Source of the DNA: Lachnospiraceae bacterium NSJ-143 | GTDB taxonomy: Bacteria > Bacillota > Clostridia > Lachnospirales > Anaerotignaceae | Direction of reading: 5' to 3' | Assembly: GCA_022867625.1 (NCBI GenBank) | Contig: JALIFM010000010.1 | Location: 1-64,000 of the forward strand | DNA length: 64,000 nt | Shown here: piece by piece, positions 35,148 to 43,384 of the stretch | Numbering within the stretch: position 1 is the first letter of the stretch | Layout: every line of letters starts with the position of its first letter | Program-made: the position numbers and the translations under genes | Notes under the pieces: model-generated | Databases searched by the model: none | Told to the model about the DNA's origin: nothing | What the model saw: only the letters and a program-made list of their open reading frames with translations

Positions 35148-38100
35148 TTAATTTATTTTATCAGACGGATTTACTGTTTTGTATCTCATTACTACATTAC
35201 CGTCACCCAAAAGCATTTTAAGTCCGTCAAGTAGTATTTCGTCATCTGATGCAAAGCTGTCCCTGGCGGCCTTCATAACTTTTCCGGTTTCCTCCACCTT
35301 TACAACAACAGGAATATCCCCGGGAAAGCTCCTCAAAAGCTTATCTGTCCTCTCAAGCTTTTTCATATCCTCAACCTTTAAAAACAGCTTGTCAGGAACC
35401 GTTATTTCCGGAGTCTGACCGCCGTCCTCGTCTGCAAGGAGCGGGGTTATCTCCTCCGCTATTATTTTGCCGTCGCTGTCGCTTGGCACATCAGCCTTGC
35501 CCTTTACAAGCACTATGCTCCCCGGCGATATAAAATTCTGGCAGTAGGAATATACATTCGGAAATATAACAGCCTCAAGACTTCCATACATATCCTCAAC
35601 ATTTATAAACGCCATAATCTTATTGTTTTTTGTATATTTTATCTTTTTTGAGTTGACTATGCCGCCCAGTATAACCTTCTGTCCGTCCTTAACAACACAT
35701 TCGTCATCATCATTTTTAATAAAATCCCGGCTTGAGGCGCTTACCTTCCTGTTGAGTATATCCTCGTATTCCGAAAGCGGATGCCCGCTTATATATATGC
35801 CGAGCACCTCTTTTTCCATGGAAAGTATCTGGGAGAGCGGAAACTCCTCCATGTCAGCGAAGCTGTCCGCAGTATCGCTTTCTGAGCTTTCAGAACCGAA
35901 TCCGAAAAGGCTCATCTGCCCTTCTATATTGTTTTTTTTCTGCTGTATAAGGCCTTCGTATATTCCCTTAAAATTAGCCATATACTGAGACCTCTTGGCT
36001 CCAAGCGAATCAAGGGCGCCGCTTTTTATAAAGTTTTCTATTGACTTGCGGTTTAAGTCCCTCTCGCCCATTCTTGAAAGAAAATCTGTAAGTGATTTAA
36101 AACGCCCGTTTTTCTCACGCTCATCAACTATATTTTTTATAAGCCCCTGTCCAATGCTCTTTATAGCCGTAAGTCCGAAGCGTATCCTTCCGCTGTCCAC
36201 AGAAAAATTGCCGTAGCCCTCGTTTATATCCGGCGGAAGCATTTCAATGCCCATTCTCCGGCATTCCTCTATATATTCTGTAACCTTGTTTGGAAAGTCT
36301 ATAACGCTTGTCATAAGAGCCGCCATAAACTCCACAGGGTAATGTGTCTTAAGCCATGCTGTCTGGTAGCCCACAACAGCATAGCAGGCGGCATGGCTCT
36401 TGTTAAACGCGTATTTGGCAAAATCCGTCATCTCGTCAAATATCTTTTCGGCCACATCTGCCGGTATGCCGTTTTTAACACAGCCCGGAACCTCACCGTC
36501 GTCAGTGCCGTAAACAAAGTTCTTCCTCTCCTGTGCCATAACAGATGTCTTTTTCTTGCTCATGGCCCTGCGCACAAGGTCGCTTCTGCCAAGGCTGTAG
36601 CCTGCCAGGTCACGCACAATCTGCATTACCTGCTCCTGATAAACTATACAGCCATATGTCGGCTCAAGTATCTCCCTGAGAGCCGGATGAGTATACGTTA
36701 TGCTGCCGGCGCCCTTTTTGCCCTTTACATATTTGGGAATAAAATCCATAGGGCCCGGACGGTAAAGCGATATTCCGGCAATCAAATCCTCAAGACGTGT
36801 CGGCTGAAGGTCCTTCATGAACGATTTCATACCTGCACTTTCAAGCTGGAACATGCCTTCGGTTTTGCCCTGAGCTATAAGCTCATACACTCTGGCATCG
36901 TCGTCTCCGATATTGTCAATATCTATATCAACACCGCGTATTCTCTTTATCTCCCTGCACGCGTTCTGTATTACCGTAAGTGTCCTAAGCCCCAGAAAGT
37001 CCATTTTAAGGATACCCAGCTCTTCCAGAAGTGTCATTGTATACTGTGTAGACACAACACCGTCAGTGTAATACAGCGGCACATATTCCACAACCGGTTC
37101 ACGGCATATAACAACTCCAGCCGCATGCGTTGAGGCATGCCTTGGAAGCCCCTCAAGGCTTATGCTTGTGTCAATAAGCTTTGCCACATCAGCTTCAGTC
37201 TCATAAAGCTCCCTCAGCTCAGGATTCATTTTAAGTGCTTTGGTTATTGTAATTCCAAGCTCTGTAGGAATCATTTTAGATATCCTGTCCACATCGGCAT
37301 ACGGCATAGCCAGTGCACGCCCCACATCTTTTATTGCCGCCCTTGCCGCCAGAGTACCGAATGTTATAATCTGGGCAACATGGTCAGCGCCGTATTTTTC
37401 TATTACATAGTCAATAACCTCCTGCCTTCTTTCAAAACAGAAGTCAACATCAATATCGGGCATGCTCACCCTTTCGGGGTTCAGGAATCTTTCAAAAATA
37501 AGGTTATATTTTACAGGGTCTATTGTGGTTATGTCAAGACAGTATGAAACTACACTGCCCGCCGCAGAACCTCTGCCAGGGCCAACCATAATGTCATGCG
37601 ATTTGGCAAAATGGATAAAATCCCATACAATAAGGAAATATTCCACATATCCCATATCCTCTATGGTTTTAAGCTCATACTCAAGCCTGTCTCTTAACTC
37701 CTGCGGGTTTTGCGGATACCTTCTTTTAAAGCCCTCATAGCACAGCTCCCTAAGGTATGAGCTGGTTGTCTTTCCTTCAGGCACATCAAAGCGCGGGAGC
37801 TTAAGGTCGTGGAATTTAAACTCCACATTACATCTCTGAGCTATTTTGTATGTGTTTTCAAGCGCTTCTGGCGCGTAGCTGAAAAGCTCATACATCTCCT
37901 CAGGGCTTTTTACATAAAACTGCTCGCCCTCATAGCGCATCCGGTTTTCGTCATTAATTGTTTTTGCTGTCTGTATGCACAGCAGTACGTCATGGCTTTC
38001 TGCGTCTTCCTTATATATATAATGGCTGTCGTTGCTTGCTATAAGTGGTATGCCCGTTTCACGGCTCATTTTCAGGAGCGCTTCGTTTACTATTTTCTGC

Positions 38101-38651
38101 TCACGTATGCCGTGGTCCTGAAGCTCAAGAAAAAAATTCCCCTGACCAAATATATTATTATACATAACTGCTGTTTCTTTGGCCCTGTCATAAGAAACCG
38201 TAAGTATATCCCTTGCCACCTGTCCGGCAAGGCAGGCGCTTGATGCTATAATTCCATCATGGTATTTTTCAAGCAGCTCAATGTCCACCCTTGGCTTGTA
38301 ATAAAAGCCTTCTGTAAAGCCAAAAGACACAAGCTTAATAAGGTTTTTGTACCCTTCGTTATTTTCAGCAAGCAGTACAAGGTGGTAATAATTGCTTCCG
38401 GCTACGGCCTCACGGTCAAACCTGCTTTTAGGCGCAACATACACCTCACAGCCTATAATAGGCTTTATTCCCTCCGCCACAGCGGCCTTATAAAACTCAA
38501 CCGCACCATACATGGCTCCGTGGTCTGTAATGGCTATACTGTCCATGCCTAAATCCTTAACCCTTTTTACAAGCCCGCCTATTTTAGCCGAGCCGTCAAG
38601 AAGGCTGTACTCAGTATGAACATGAAGATGTGTAAAATTTATATTTTCCAT
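35148..38651 (-). CDS. dnaE: DNA polymerase III alpha subunit DnaE
   Basis: 1167 aa. N-terminal PHP domain (HLHVHTEYSLLDG, residues 6-18), polymerase core with PDIDVDFCFERR (about 405) and the GPGRGSAAGS loop (about 375), helix-hairpin-helix region (about 800-900) and C-terminal OB fold (about 990-1070). This is the DnaE1/DnaE3-type polymerase; in Firmicutes it works alongside PolC. The start at 38651 (MENINFTHLHVH) has a GGGG site; an ATG 11 codons upstream lacks one. No intein or frameshift seen. Confidence 0.95.
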   Translation of the reverse strand: MENINFTHLHVHTEYSLLDGSAKIGGLVKRVKDLGMDSIAITDHGAMYGAVEFYKAAVAEGIKPIIGCEVYVAPKSRFDREAVAGSNYYHLVLLAENNEGYKNLIKLVSFGFTEGFYYKPRVDIELLEKYHDGIIASSACLAGQVARDILTVSYDRAKETAVMYNNIFGQGNFFLELQDHGIREQKIVNEALLKMSRETGIPLIASNDSHYIYKEDAESHDVLLCIQTAKTINDENRMRYEGEQFYVKSPEEMYELFSYAPEALENTYKIAQRCNVEFKFHDLKLPRFDVPEGKTTSSYLRELCYEGFKRRYPQNPQELRDRLEYELKTIEDMGYVEYFLIVWDFIHFAKSHDIMVGPGRGSAAGSVVSYCLDITTIDPVKYNLIFERFLNPERVSMPDIDVDFCFERRQEVIDYVIEKYGADHVAQIITFGTLAARAAIKDVGRALAMPYADVDRISKMIPTELGITITKALKMNPELRELYETEADVAKLIDTSISLEGLPRHASTHAAGVVICREPVVEYVPLYYTDGVVSTQYTMTLLEELGILKMDFLGLRTLTVIQNACREIKRIRGVDIDIDNIGDDDARVYELIAQGKTEGMFQLESAGMKSFMKDLQPTRLEDLIAGISLYRPGPMDFIPKYVKGKKGAGSITYTHPALREILEPTYGCIVYQEQVMQIVRDLAGYSLGRSDLVRRAMSKKKTSVMAQERKNFVYGTDDGEVPGCVKNGIPADVAEKIFDEMTDFAKYAFNKSHAACYAVVGYQTAWLKTHYPVEFMAALMTSVIDFPNKVTEYIEECRRMGIEMLPPDINEGYGNFSVDSGRIRFGLTAIKSIGQGLIKNIVDEREKNGRFKSLTDFLSRMGERDLNRKSIENFIKSGALDSLGAKRSQYMANFKGIYEGLIQQKKNNIEGQMSLFGFGSESSESDTADSFADMEEFPLSQILSMEKEVLGIYISGHPLSEYEDILNRKVSASSRDFIKNDDDECVVKDGQKVILGGIVNSKKIKYTKNNKIMAFINVEDMYGSLEAVIFPNVYSYCQNFISPGSIVLVKGKADVPSDSDGKIIAEEITPLLADEDGGQTPEITVPDKLFLKVEDMKKLERTDKLLRSFPGDIPVVVKVEETGKVMKAARDSFASDDEILLDGLKMLLGDGNVVMRYKTVNPSDKIN

Positions 38652-38744
38652 AATTGAACCCCACATTAAAACACTAAGCCGCATTTACAGAAAAGACCGG
38701 CTTTTCCCGCGGCAATATATATTATCATAACAGTTATAAAAAGT

Positions 38745-38758
38745 ATACTTTAAAGTAT
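38745..38758. repeat. 14-bp perfect palindrome upstream of dnaE
   Basis: ATACTTTAAAGTAT reads the same on both strands and lies about 95 bp upstream of the dnaE ATG, close to a TATGATAAT-like -10. Candidate protein-binding site; no known motif recognised. Confidence 0.45.
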
Positions 38759-38814
38759 TCATTATTCCCAAAACTGAAAGCTGCGGTAACCTTCTAACAC
38801 ATAAATCTCAGCTT

Positions 38815-38829
38815 ACAGTAATTTACTGT
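38815..38829. repeat. 15-bp palindrome in the potD-dnaE gap
   Basis: ACAGTAA-T-TTACTGT, perfect arms of 7 bp. It lies between the potD terminator and the dnaE promoter region. Confidence 0.4.
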
Positions 38830-38901
38830 TATTTTAACATAATTTTCAGAAAACAAAAACACAATGGTCATGTTTTATTTTCCTTACTGCAAACTGAATA
38901 A

Positions 38902-38937
38902 AAAACGGGGCGCGGATTGCTCCGTGTCCCGTTTTAA
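38902..38937 (-). terminator. Terminator after the potD-like gene
   Basis: AAAACGGG...CCCGTTTT stem extended by CGCGGA / TCCGTG, followed on the minus strand by six T residues. Confidence 0.8.
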
Positions 38938-38942
38938 TCATA

Positions 38943-40058
38943 TTACTCGGCCTTTACGTCTGTCCAAAGGTCATTCCATGTGTTTTTAACCTCGTCTGTC
39001 CTGTACTGCATAAAATAAAGCCTGTTGAGGGATTCCTCGTCCATAGCCGCCGAAGCCGCATACTCAGGGTCTATGGCGGAAGCCGCCTCCTGATTTACAG
39101 GCGCCGGGCCACCCGAAGCCGCCCAGTTATACTGGAAGTCCTTGCTTATCATCCAGTCAATAAACTTATAGGCCATCTCCTTGTTTTCGCTGTTGGCAGC
39201 TATGCCCCAGTTGTCAACCCAGCCTATAGCCCCGTCGTCGGGTACAGTAAAAGCTATTGGCTCGCCCTCCTGTTTCATTGCCGCCGCCTGACCGGACCAC
39301 ATAAGTCCTACTGAAATCTGTTTTCCGGCAAAAAGTTTTGAAAACTCATCGCCTGTTTTCCAATATGTCCTGTTGAGTGATTTCTGCTCAATCAGCTTGT
39401 CCTTAACAGCCTCAAGGTCATCAGGCGCATTTGGGTCCTGCCCAAGCACTATAGCTGCGGCCATAACAGCGTCGTTATAGTCGTCTCTGAATGCTATTTT
39501 TCCGGCATACTGGCTGTCAAAAAGGCAGTTCATGCTCTTAGGAGGCTCTTTTATGTCGTCAGTGTTGTACGCTATGGCTGTAGAGCCCCACACAAAAGGC
39601 ACGGCGTACATTTTATCGCCGTCAAAGCATTCCTGCTGTGTCTTGAATCTCTCAAAAAGCGAGCCGAAATTTTCAAGCTTTTCAGTATCTATCTCCTCAA
39701 GAAGTCCGCCCTTTATAGCAGCCGGAAGTATGGTGCAGTTAGGCAGGCATACGTCAATCTCACCGCCCTTTGATGTTTTGAGCTTTGTGAGAAGCTCTTC
39801 CTCGCTGGACATGTATGTATTTACTATCTCGCAATTGTACGTCTCCTCAAATTCCTTCATAAACTCGGCATCGTCAGAACCGTAATCCTTCCAGTTTACA
39901 ACATAAAGCTTTGTCTTTTCACCGGATTTGGCGTCATTGGAGCCTGTGCCTGAGTCAGCCGCAGCACCTCCGGAGGATGAGCCGCCCGAACCGCAGCCTG
40001 CAAACGATACCGCAAGCACTGCCGCTGCAAAAACGGCTGTTAACCTTTTCAATTTCAT
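38943..40058 (-). CDS. Spermidine/putrescine-type ABC transporter substrate-binding lipoprotein
   Basis: 371 aa. Lipoprotein signal peptide ending FAGC (cysteine about 22), followed by a Gly/Ser-rich spacer and a PotD/PotF-type periplasmic-binding fold: LYVVNWKDYGSDD, FVWGSTAIAYNTDDI, GLMWSGQAAAMKQEGEPI and a C-terminal tryptophan-rich tail. In PotD-type proteins a tryptophan and acidic residues bind the polyamine amines. No ATPase or permease genes are adjacent, so it is an orphan binding protein. AAGGAG lies before the ATG. Confidence 0.88.
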   Translation of the reverse strand: MKLKRLTAVFAAAVLAVSFAGCGSGGSSSGGAAADSGTGSNDAKSGEKTKLYVVNWKDYGSDDAEFMKEFEETYNCEIVNTYMSSEEELLTKLKTSKGGEIDVCLPNCTILPAAIKGGLLEEIDTEKLENFGSLFERFKTQQECFDGDKMYAVPFVWGSTAIAYNTDDIKEPPKSMNCLFDSQYAGKIAFRDDYNDAVMAAAIVLGQDPNAPDDLEAVKDKLIEQKSLNRTYWKTGDEFSKLFAGKQISVGLMWSGQAAAMKQEGEPIAFTVPDDGAIGWVDNWGIAANSENKEMAYKFIDWMISKDFQYNWAASGGPAPVNQEAASAIDPEYAASAAMDEESLNRLYFMQYRTDEVKNTWNDLWTDVKAE

Positions 40059-40118
40059 AATTACAACATCTCCTTTTTATTTATGGCTTCCCATACTGCT
40101 GCGGGAATAATTTATGTC

Positions 40119-40634
40119 TTATTCCACTATAATCTGGCACATTTTCATTGTCTCAACAGCGCATTTATGACTCTGAGGTGTAACGCCTGCACACAGTGAC
40201 TCTATAACAGCAATCGGTGTTTCACTCAGCTTGGACTTAAGCAGAAGGGCGTTTGACACAACACATATATCGGTACACACACCTATAAGCGTAATCTTTT
40301 CATACCGGCCTATAGCCGCTATCTCTGCAAGCTCAAAGCTTGCAAAAACGGGCTTGTCCACAACGCAGAGTGTCTTGCCCTCCCCGGCGGCAAAAACTTC
40401 GCTGTTTATCTGCCAGCCGTCAGTATCCTTTATACAGTGCTTAACAGGAAGGCTGCGCCCCTCCTGAGTATTAAGGTAATTTTCGCCGTGCGTATCCCTT
40501 GTGTAGATAACATCGCCTTCAAATTTCCTTATTTTGGCACAAACAGGCTCCACTGTTTTTCTGGCCTCCTCTGTGCCAAGAGCACCGTCTATAAAATCGT
40601 TCTGCATATCTATTACTACTAAAAGTTCCTTCAT
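40119..40634 (-). CDS. Isochorismatase-family cysteine hydrolase
   Basis: 171 aa. The family triad is visible: Asp in VVIDMQNDFIDGAL (about residue 9), Lys in VVDKPVFASF (about 95) and Cys in GVCTDICVVSNAL (about 127-132). Members hydrolyse nicotinamide, isochorismate or N-carbamoyl compounds; the length and the absence of the extra nicotinamidase metal loop leave the substrate open, though DTHGENYLNTQEG resembles nicotinamidase-like members. ATG at 40634 has AGAGGTG. It lies 60 nt from the potD-like gene and could be in its transcript. Confidence 0.82.
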   Translation of the reverse strand: MKELLVVIDMQNDFIDGALGTEEARKTVEPVCAKIRKFEGDVIYTRDTHGENYLNTQEGRSLPVKHCIKDTDGWQINSEVFAAGEGKTLCVVDKPVFASFELAEIAAIGRYEKITLIGVCTDICVVSNALLLKSKLSETPIAVIESLCAGVTPQSHKCAVETMKMCQIIVE

Positions 40635-40698
40635 ATTCAACACCTCTGTAAAAGTTTGCTCCTACAATCAACCCTGCAATTTAAATCCCCAAACTACT

Positions 40699-41358
40699 TT
40701 AATGGAGCTTAAAATGATTTTTGCTGTACGAAATAATACCTTCTTGCCTCATTTTGCTCAGTTCTCCGGACATTGCGCTTCTGTCCACACACAGAAAATC
40801 CGCCAGCTCCTGCCTGTTAAACCTTATGTCAAACTCCGGACACCCTGATATTACCGCCTGCTCCGAAAAAAAAGACATGAGCTTTTCCCTTGTTGTCCGC
40901 TTTGTAACATGCTCAATTTTTCTGTTGAGTATAAAAGCCTTTTCGGCAAGTATGCTTATAAGGTTATGAGTTATTCTGCCGCAGAAGCTCTCCTCAGGCA
41001 GTGACTCAGAAAAAATATTGCCTACGCTCAGCATAAGCACTGCTGTATCCTCAGCGGCAAATACATTAACGCTTATAGCGTTGTTTTCCCTACACGCGTA
41101 TACTTCCCCAAAAATATCGCCCCGGGCTATGGAGGCTATAATGCTGCGGTTGCCATAATAATCCTCTTTTTCTATACGGGCCTGCCCGTCAAGCACAAAA
41201 CCAACACTGCTTATATTATCGCCCGCTCTGAATATATACTGCCCTTTTTTGTAAATGCGCCTTTTTCCATCAAGAAAGTCAACAGCCTTTACAATTTCGT
41301 CACAGTCCATGCCTTTAAAAAAAGCGGATTTTTGAAGTATTCCAATATATTCATCCAA
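40699..41358 (-). CDS. Crp/Fnr-family transcriptional regulator
   Basis: 219 aa, TTG start with GGAAG 10 nt upstream. N-terminal cyclic-nucleotide-binding-like sensor domain (about 15-125) and C-terminal winged helix (about 150-215, FNRQELADFLCVDRSAMSGELSKM in two parts). No N-terminal cysteine cluster of the FNR type is present, so it does not look like an Fe-S oxygen sensor itself. It is divergent from the ferredoxin-like gene, a common pair in clostridia, and may regulate it. Confidence 0.87.
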   Translation of the reverse strand: MDEYIGILQKSAFFKGMDCDEIVKAVDFLDGKRRIYKKGQYIFRAGDNISSVGFVLDGQARIEKEDYYGNRSIIASIARGDIFGEVYACRENNAISVNVFAAEDTAVLMLSVGNIFSESLPEESFCGRITHNLISILAEKAFILNRKIEHVTKRTTREKLMSFFSEQAVISGCPEFDIRFNRQELADFLCVDRSAMSGELSKMRQEGIISYSKNHFKLH

Positions 41359-41477
41359 TAATCATCACTTCCGTTGTAAAAACAACATACTTTACAGATT
41401 TATTTTACTATAATTTAACCATAAAATCAATTATATATGACAATATCGTACAATTCATATAACAGGAGGTCAAAATT

Positions 41478-42179
41478 ATGATAAGAAAGATAATTAAAAT
41501 AGATTCAGAAAAATGCAACGGCTGCGGAAAATGCGCCTCCGCCTGTCATGAAGGGGCAATAGGCATGCTTAACGGAAAGGCGGTGCTTATGAGAGATGAT
41601 TACTGTGACGGCCTTGGCGACTGTCTGCCGGCCTGCCCTACAGGCGCAATAACATTTGAAGAAAGGGAAGCCGCTGCATATGATGAGGCGGCTGTAAAAG
41701 CGAACATGGCAAAAAACGGCAAAACCTTCCATGGCTGTCCTGGTTCAATGAGCAGGTCCATAAGCCACACGGAAAATGTTCATGAAACTTTTTCTGAAAG
41801 GCCATTAGAAAGCCGCCTTGGCCAGTGGCCTGTACAGATTAAGCTTGCTCCTGTAAACGCTCCGTACTTTGACGGCTGCAAGCTACTAATAGCTGCCGAC
41901 TGCACAGCCTTCGCCTACGGAAATTTCCACAATGATTTCATATCCGGACACGTAACGCTTATCGGCTGCCCAAAGCTTGACATGACCGACTATTCTGAAA
42001 AGCTGGCAGAAATAATTAAAAATAATGACATAAAAAGCGTTAAAGTTGCCCGAATGGAGGTGCCATGCTGCGGAGGCATAGAAAACGCAGTAAAAAAAGC
42101 GCTTATAGACAGTGGAAAGTTTATTCCATGGAGCGTAGTTACAATATCCACTGACGGAAAAATAACAGAGACAAAATAA
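41478..42179 (+). CDS. 4Fe-4S ferredoxin-type protein with C-terminal cysteine-containing domain
   Basis: 233 aa. N-terminal bacterial ferredoxin fold: CNGCGKCASACHEGAI (about residues 14-29) is a complete motif, but the second, CDGLGDCLPACPTGAI, has leucine at the second cysteine position, so its cluster has three local ligands. The C-terminal domain (about 115-233, with AADCTAFAYGNFH, GCPKLD and EVPCCGGIENAVKKA) is conserved in clostridial proteins often found next to Crp/Fnr genes. Probable electron carrier or redox sensor; function unknown. AGGAGG lies before the ATG. Confidence 0.82.
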   Translation: MIRKIIKIDSEKCNGCGKCASACHEGAIGMLNGKAVLMRDDYCDGLGDCLPACPTGAITFEEREAAAYDEAAVKANMAKNGKTFHGCPGSMSRSISHTENVHETFSERPLESRLGQWPVQIKLAPVNAPYFDGCKLLIAADCTAFAYGNFHNDFISGHVTLIGCPKLDMTDYSEKLAEIIKNNDIKSVKVARMEVPCCGGIENAVKKALIDSGKFIPWSVVTISTDGKITETK

Positions 42180-42189
42180 TTAATAAATC

Positions 42190-42317
42190 AGGCCGCGTAA
42201 GTTATATTACGCGGCCTTTTAAAAAATCACACATATCCTTTTATACAGGGAGTGTGGGTGGGGGCTGTATTATCTTACGCTATGATAAGACATCAGTTTT
42301 TATCTGCTAATACTATG
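42190..42317 (-). ncRNA. Candidate small RNA with a C-rich loop
   Basis: A consensus minus-strand promoter (42351-42324) fires away from gntR, whose own terminator lies just before it, into a stretch with no minus-strand gene for over 800 nt. The predicted RNA of about 128 nt folds as AGACAU / AUGUCU hairpin, a UCUUA / UAAGA hairpin, then UACAG / CUGUA (42269-42265 and 42248-42244) closing a 16-nt loop made only of C, A and one U with ten or more C, and ends at the 10-bp terminator stem at 42216-42191. C-rich single-stranded loops are typical of Firmicute small RNAs that bind Shine-Dalgarno sequences. Confidence 0.5.
42191..42220. terminator. Bidirectional terminator after the ferredoxin-type gene
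   Basis: GGCCGCGTAA / TTACGCGGCC, perfect 10-bp stem; TTTT follows on the plus strand, and on the minus strand GATTTATT follows, so it could also end a minus-strand RNA. Confidence 0.75.
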
Positions 42318-42323
42318 TCTATA

Positions 42324-42351
42324 ATTATATATTATTTTGCAGTTATGTCAA
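42324..42351 (-). promoter_or_regulatory. Consensus promoter of the candidate small RNA
   Basis: TTGACA (42351-42346), 16-nt spacer, TATAAT (42329-42324) on the minus strand, perfect hexamers. Confidence 0.7.
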
Positions 42352-42364
42352 CAAAAAAACTAAA

Positions 42365-42402
42365 CAAAAAATGCGCTGAAAATAATATATTATTTCAGCG
42401 CA
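42365..42402 (-). terminator. Terminator after the gntR-type gene
   Basis: TGCGCTGAAA / TTTCAGCGCA stem, extended by an AT palindrome, followed on the minus strand by six T residues. Confidence 0.85.
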
Positions 42403-42422
42403 CTTAATAAATATTTTAAATA

Positions 42423-43115
42423 TCAGCTGTTCTCGTTTTCAAGCAGCATTATCCCTCTGAGAATATGAAACCGCATTATCGTCCTCGCACCGTCAGCGTC
42501 CCGCTTTTTTATCCTGTCAACAATGGCCTTGTGGTCCTCAGCTCCCTCGCAGCAGAACTTGTCGTCCTTGCACAGCACCAGCATTGTCTGGCCTATAGCT
42601 GTGAACAAAACAGGCATAAGCCTGTCCATAAATTCATTGTGTACAGATTTTGCTATCGACATATGGAACTTCTGCTCCGCCTTCTGCCTGTCAGCAGTGC
42701 TTCCGTTTTTTATAATGTTATCCAGATTCTCACAGAATGTACACATGCGCTTTATCTCGCTTTCGGTAGCCCGTATAGCCGCAAGATAAGCTGCCTCCGG
42801 CTCAATAAAAAGCCGTATCTCATTTAAATCCCTCTCAGCAATACCCTTTTTAGCGCATTTTCCTATACCAAAATCATCATTAAAGTCATAATCATCGCTT
42901 ACAAATGTACCGTTTCCCCTTTTTATCACAAGCACGCCACGGTCAACAAGCATCCTCACAGCTTCCCTGAATGTTGTACGGCTCACATTAAGCTCTGTTG
43001 AAAAGTCAGTCTCATTGGGAAGTCTGGAACCCGGAAGAAATCTTTTTTCGACATTTATCATTGAAAGTATCTCGTCAGCCACATTCTCCGACAGGACACG
43101 ATTTTTCTTAACCAT
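42423..43115 (-). CDS. FadR-type GntR-family transcriptional regulator
   Basis: 230 aa. Winged helix (about 5-75, PGSRLPNETDFSTELNVSRTTFREA then RGNGTFVSDD) and an all-helical FCD effector domain (about 95-225) with metal/ligand histidines such as HMSIAKSVHN and FHILRG. FCD regulators usually control sugar-acid, lactate or amino-acid catabolism. No neighbouring catabolic gene is obvious, since trkA is divergent with its own promoter. AAGGAGG lies before the ATG. Confidence 0.88.
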   Translation of the reverse strand: MVKKNRVLSENVADEILSMINVEKRFLPGSRLPNETDFSTELNVSRTTFREAVRMLVDRGVLVIKRGNGTFVSDDYDFNDDFGIGKCAKKGIAERDLNEIRLFIEPEAAYLAAIRATESEIKRMCTFCENLDNIIKNGSTADRQKAEQKFHMSIAKSVHNEFMDRLMPVLFTAIGQTMLVLCKDDKFCCEGAEDHKAIVDRIKKRDADGARTIMRFHILRGIMLLENENS

Positions 43116-43384
43116 TAGCGCTCCTCCTTACACTGATTAATGATTATAATACTATAACCGGTATCTTTTTTCAAGCTCACATACAAATATTATCTCTAAA
43201 TGTCATCATATCTTTATATTTACGCGGCTTTTCAAAGAGTTTTTACATTAAGCGCTATATATATTTCATAAAGAATTTAAGTATTATATAAAGATTTTGC
43301 AAAGATAGTTGTTGTATTTAGCGCCGGGAATACCTATACTATAATTATGATATTAATTATAATACTTAACCGGAGGTTTTACCA

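Noticed and set aside
36342-37133. 263-codon plus-strand ORF opposite dnaE
   Set aside because: Shadow of the dnaE coding strand; no ribosome site and no recognisable protein features. The same holds for long plus-strand frames opposite lysR (1028-1819) and the UxaA gene (21487-22287).
43116-43384. c-di-AMP (ydaO-type) riboswitch before trkA
   Set aside because: The expected conserved segments were not found; the region is AT-rich with a plain promoter.
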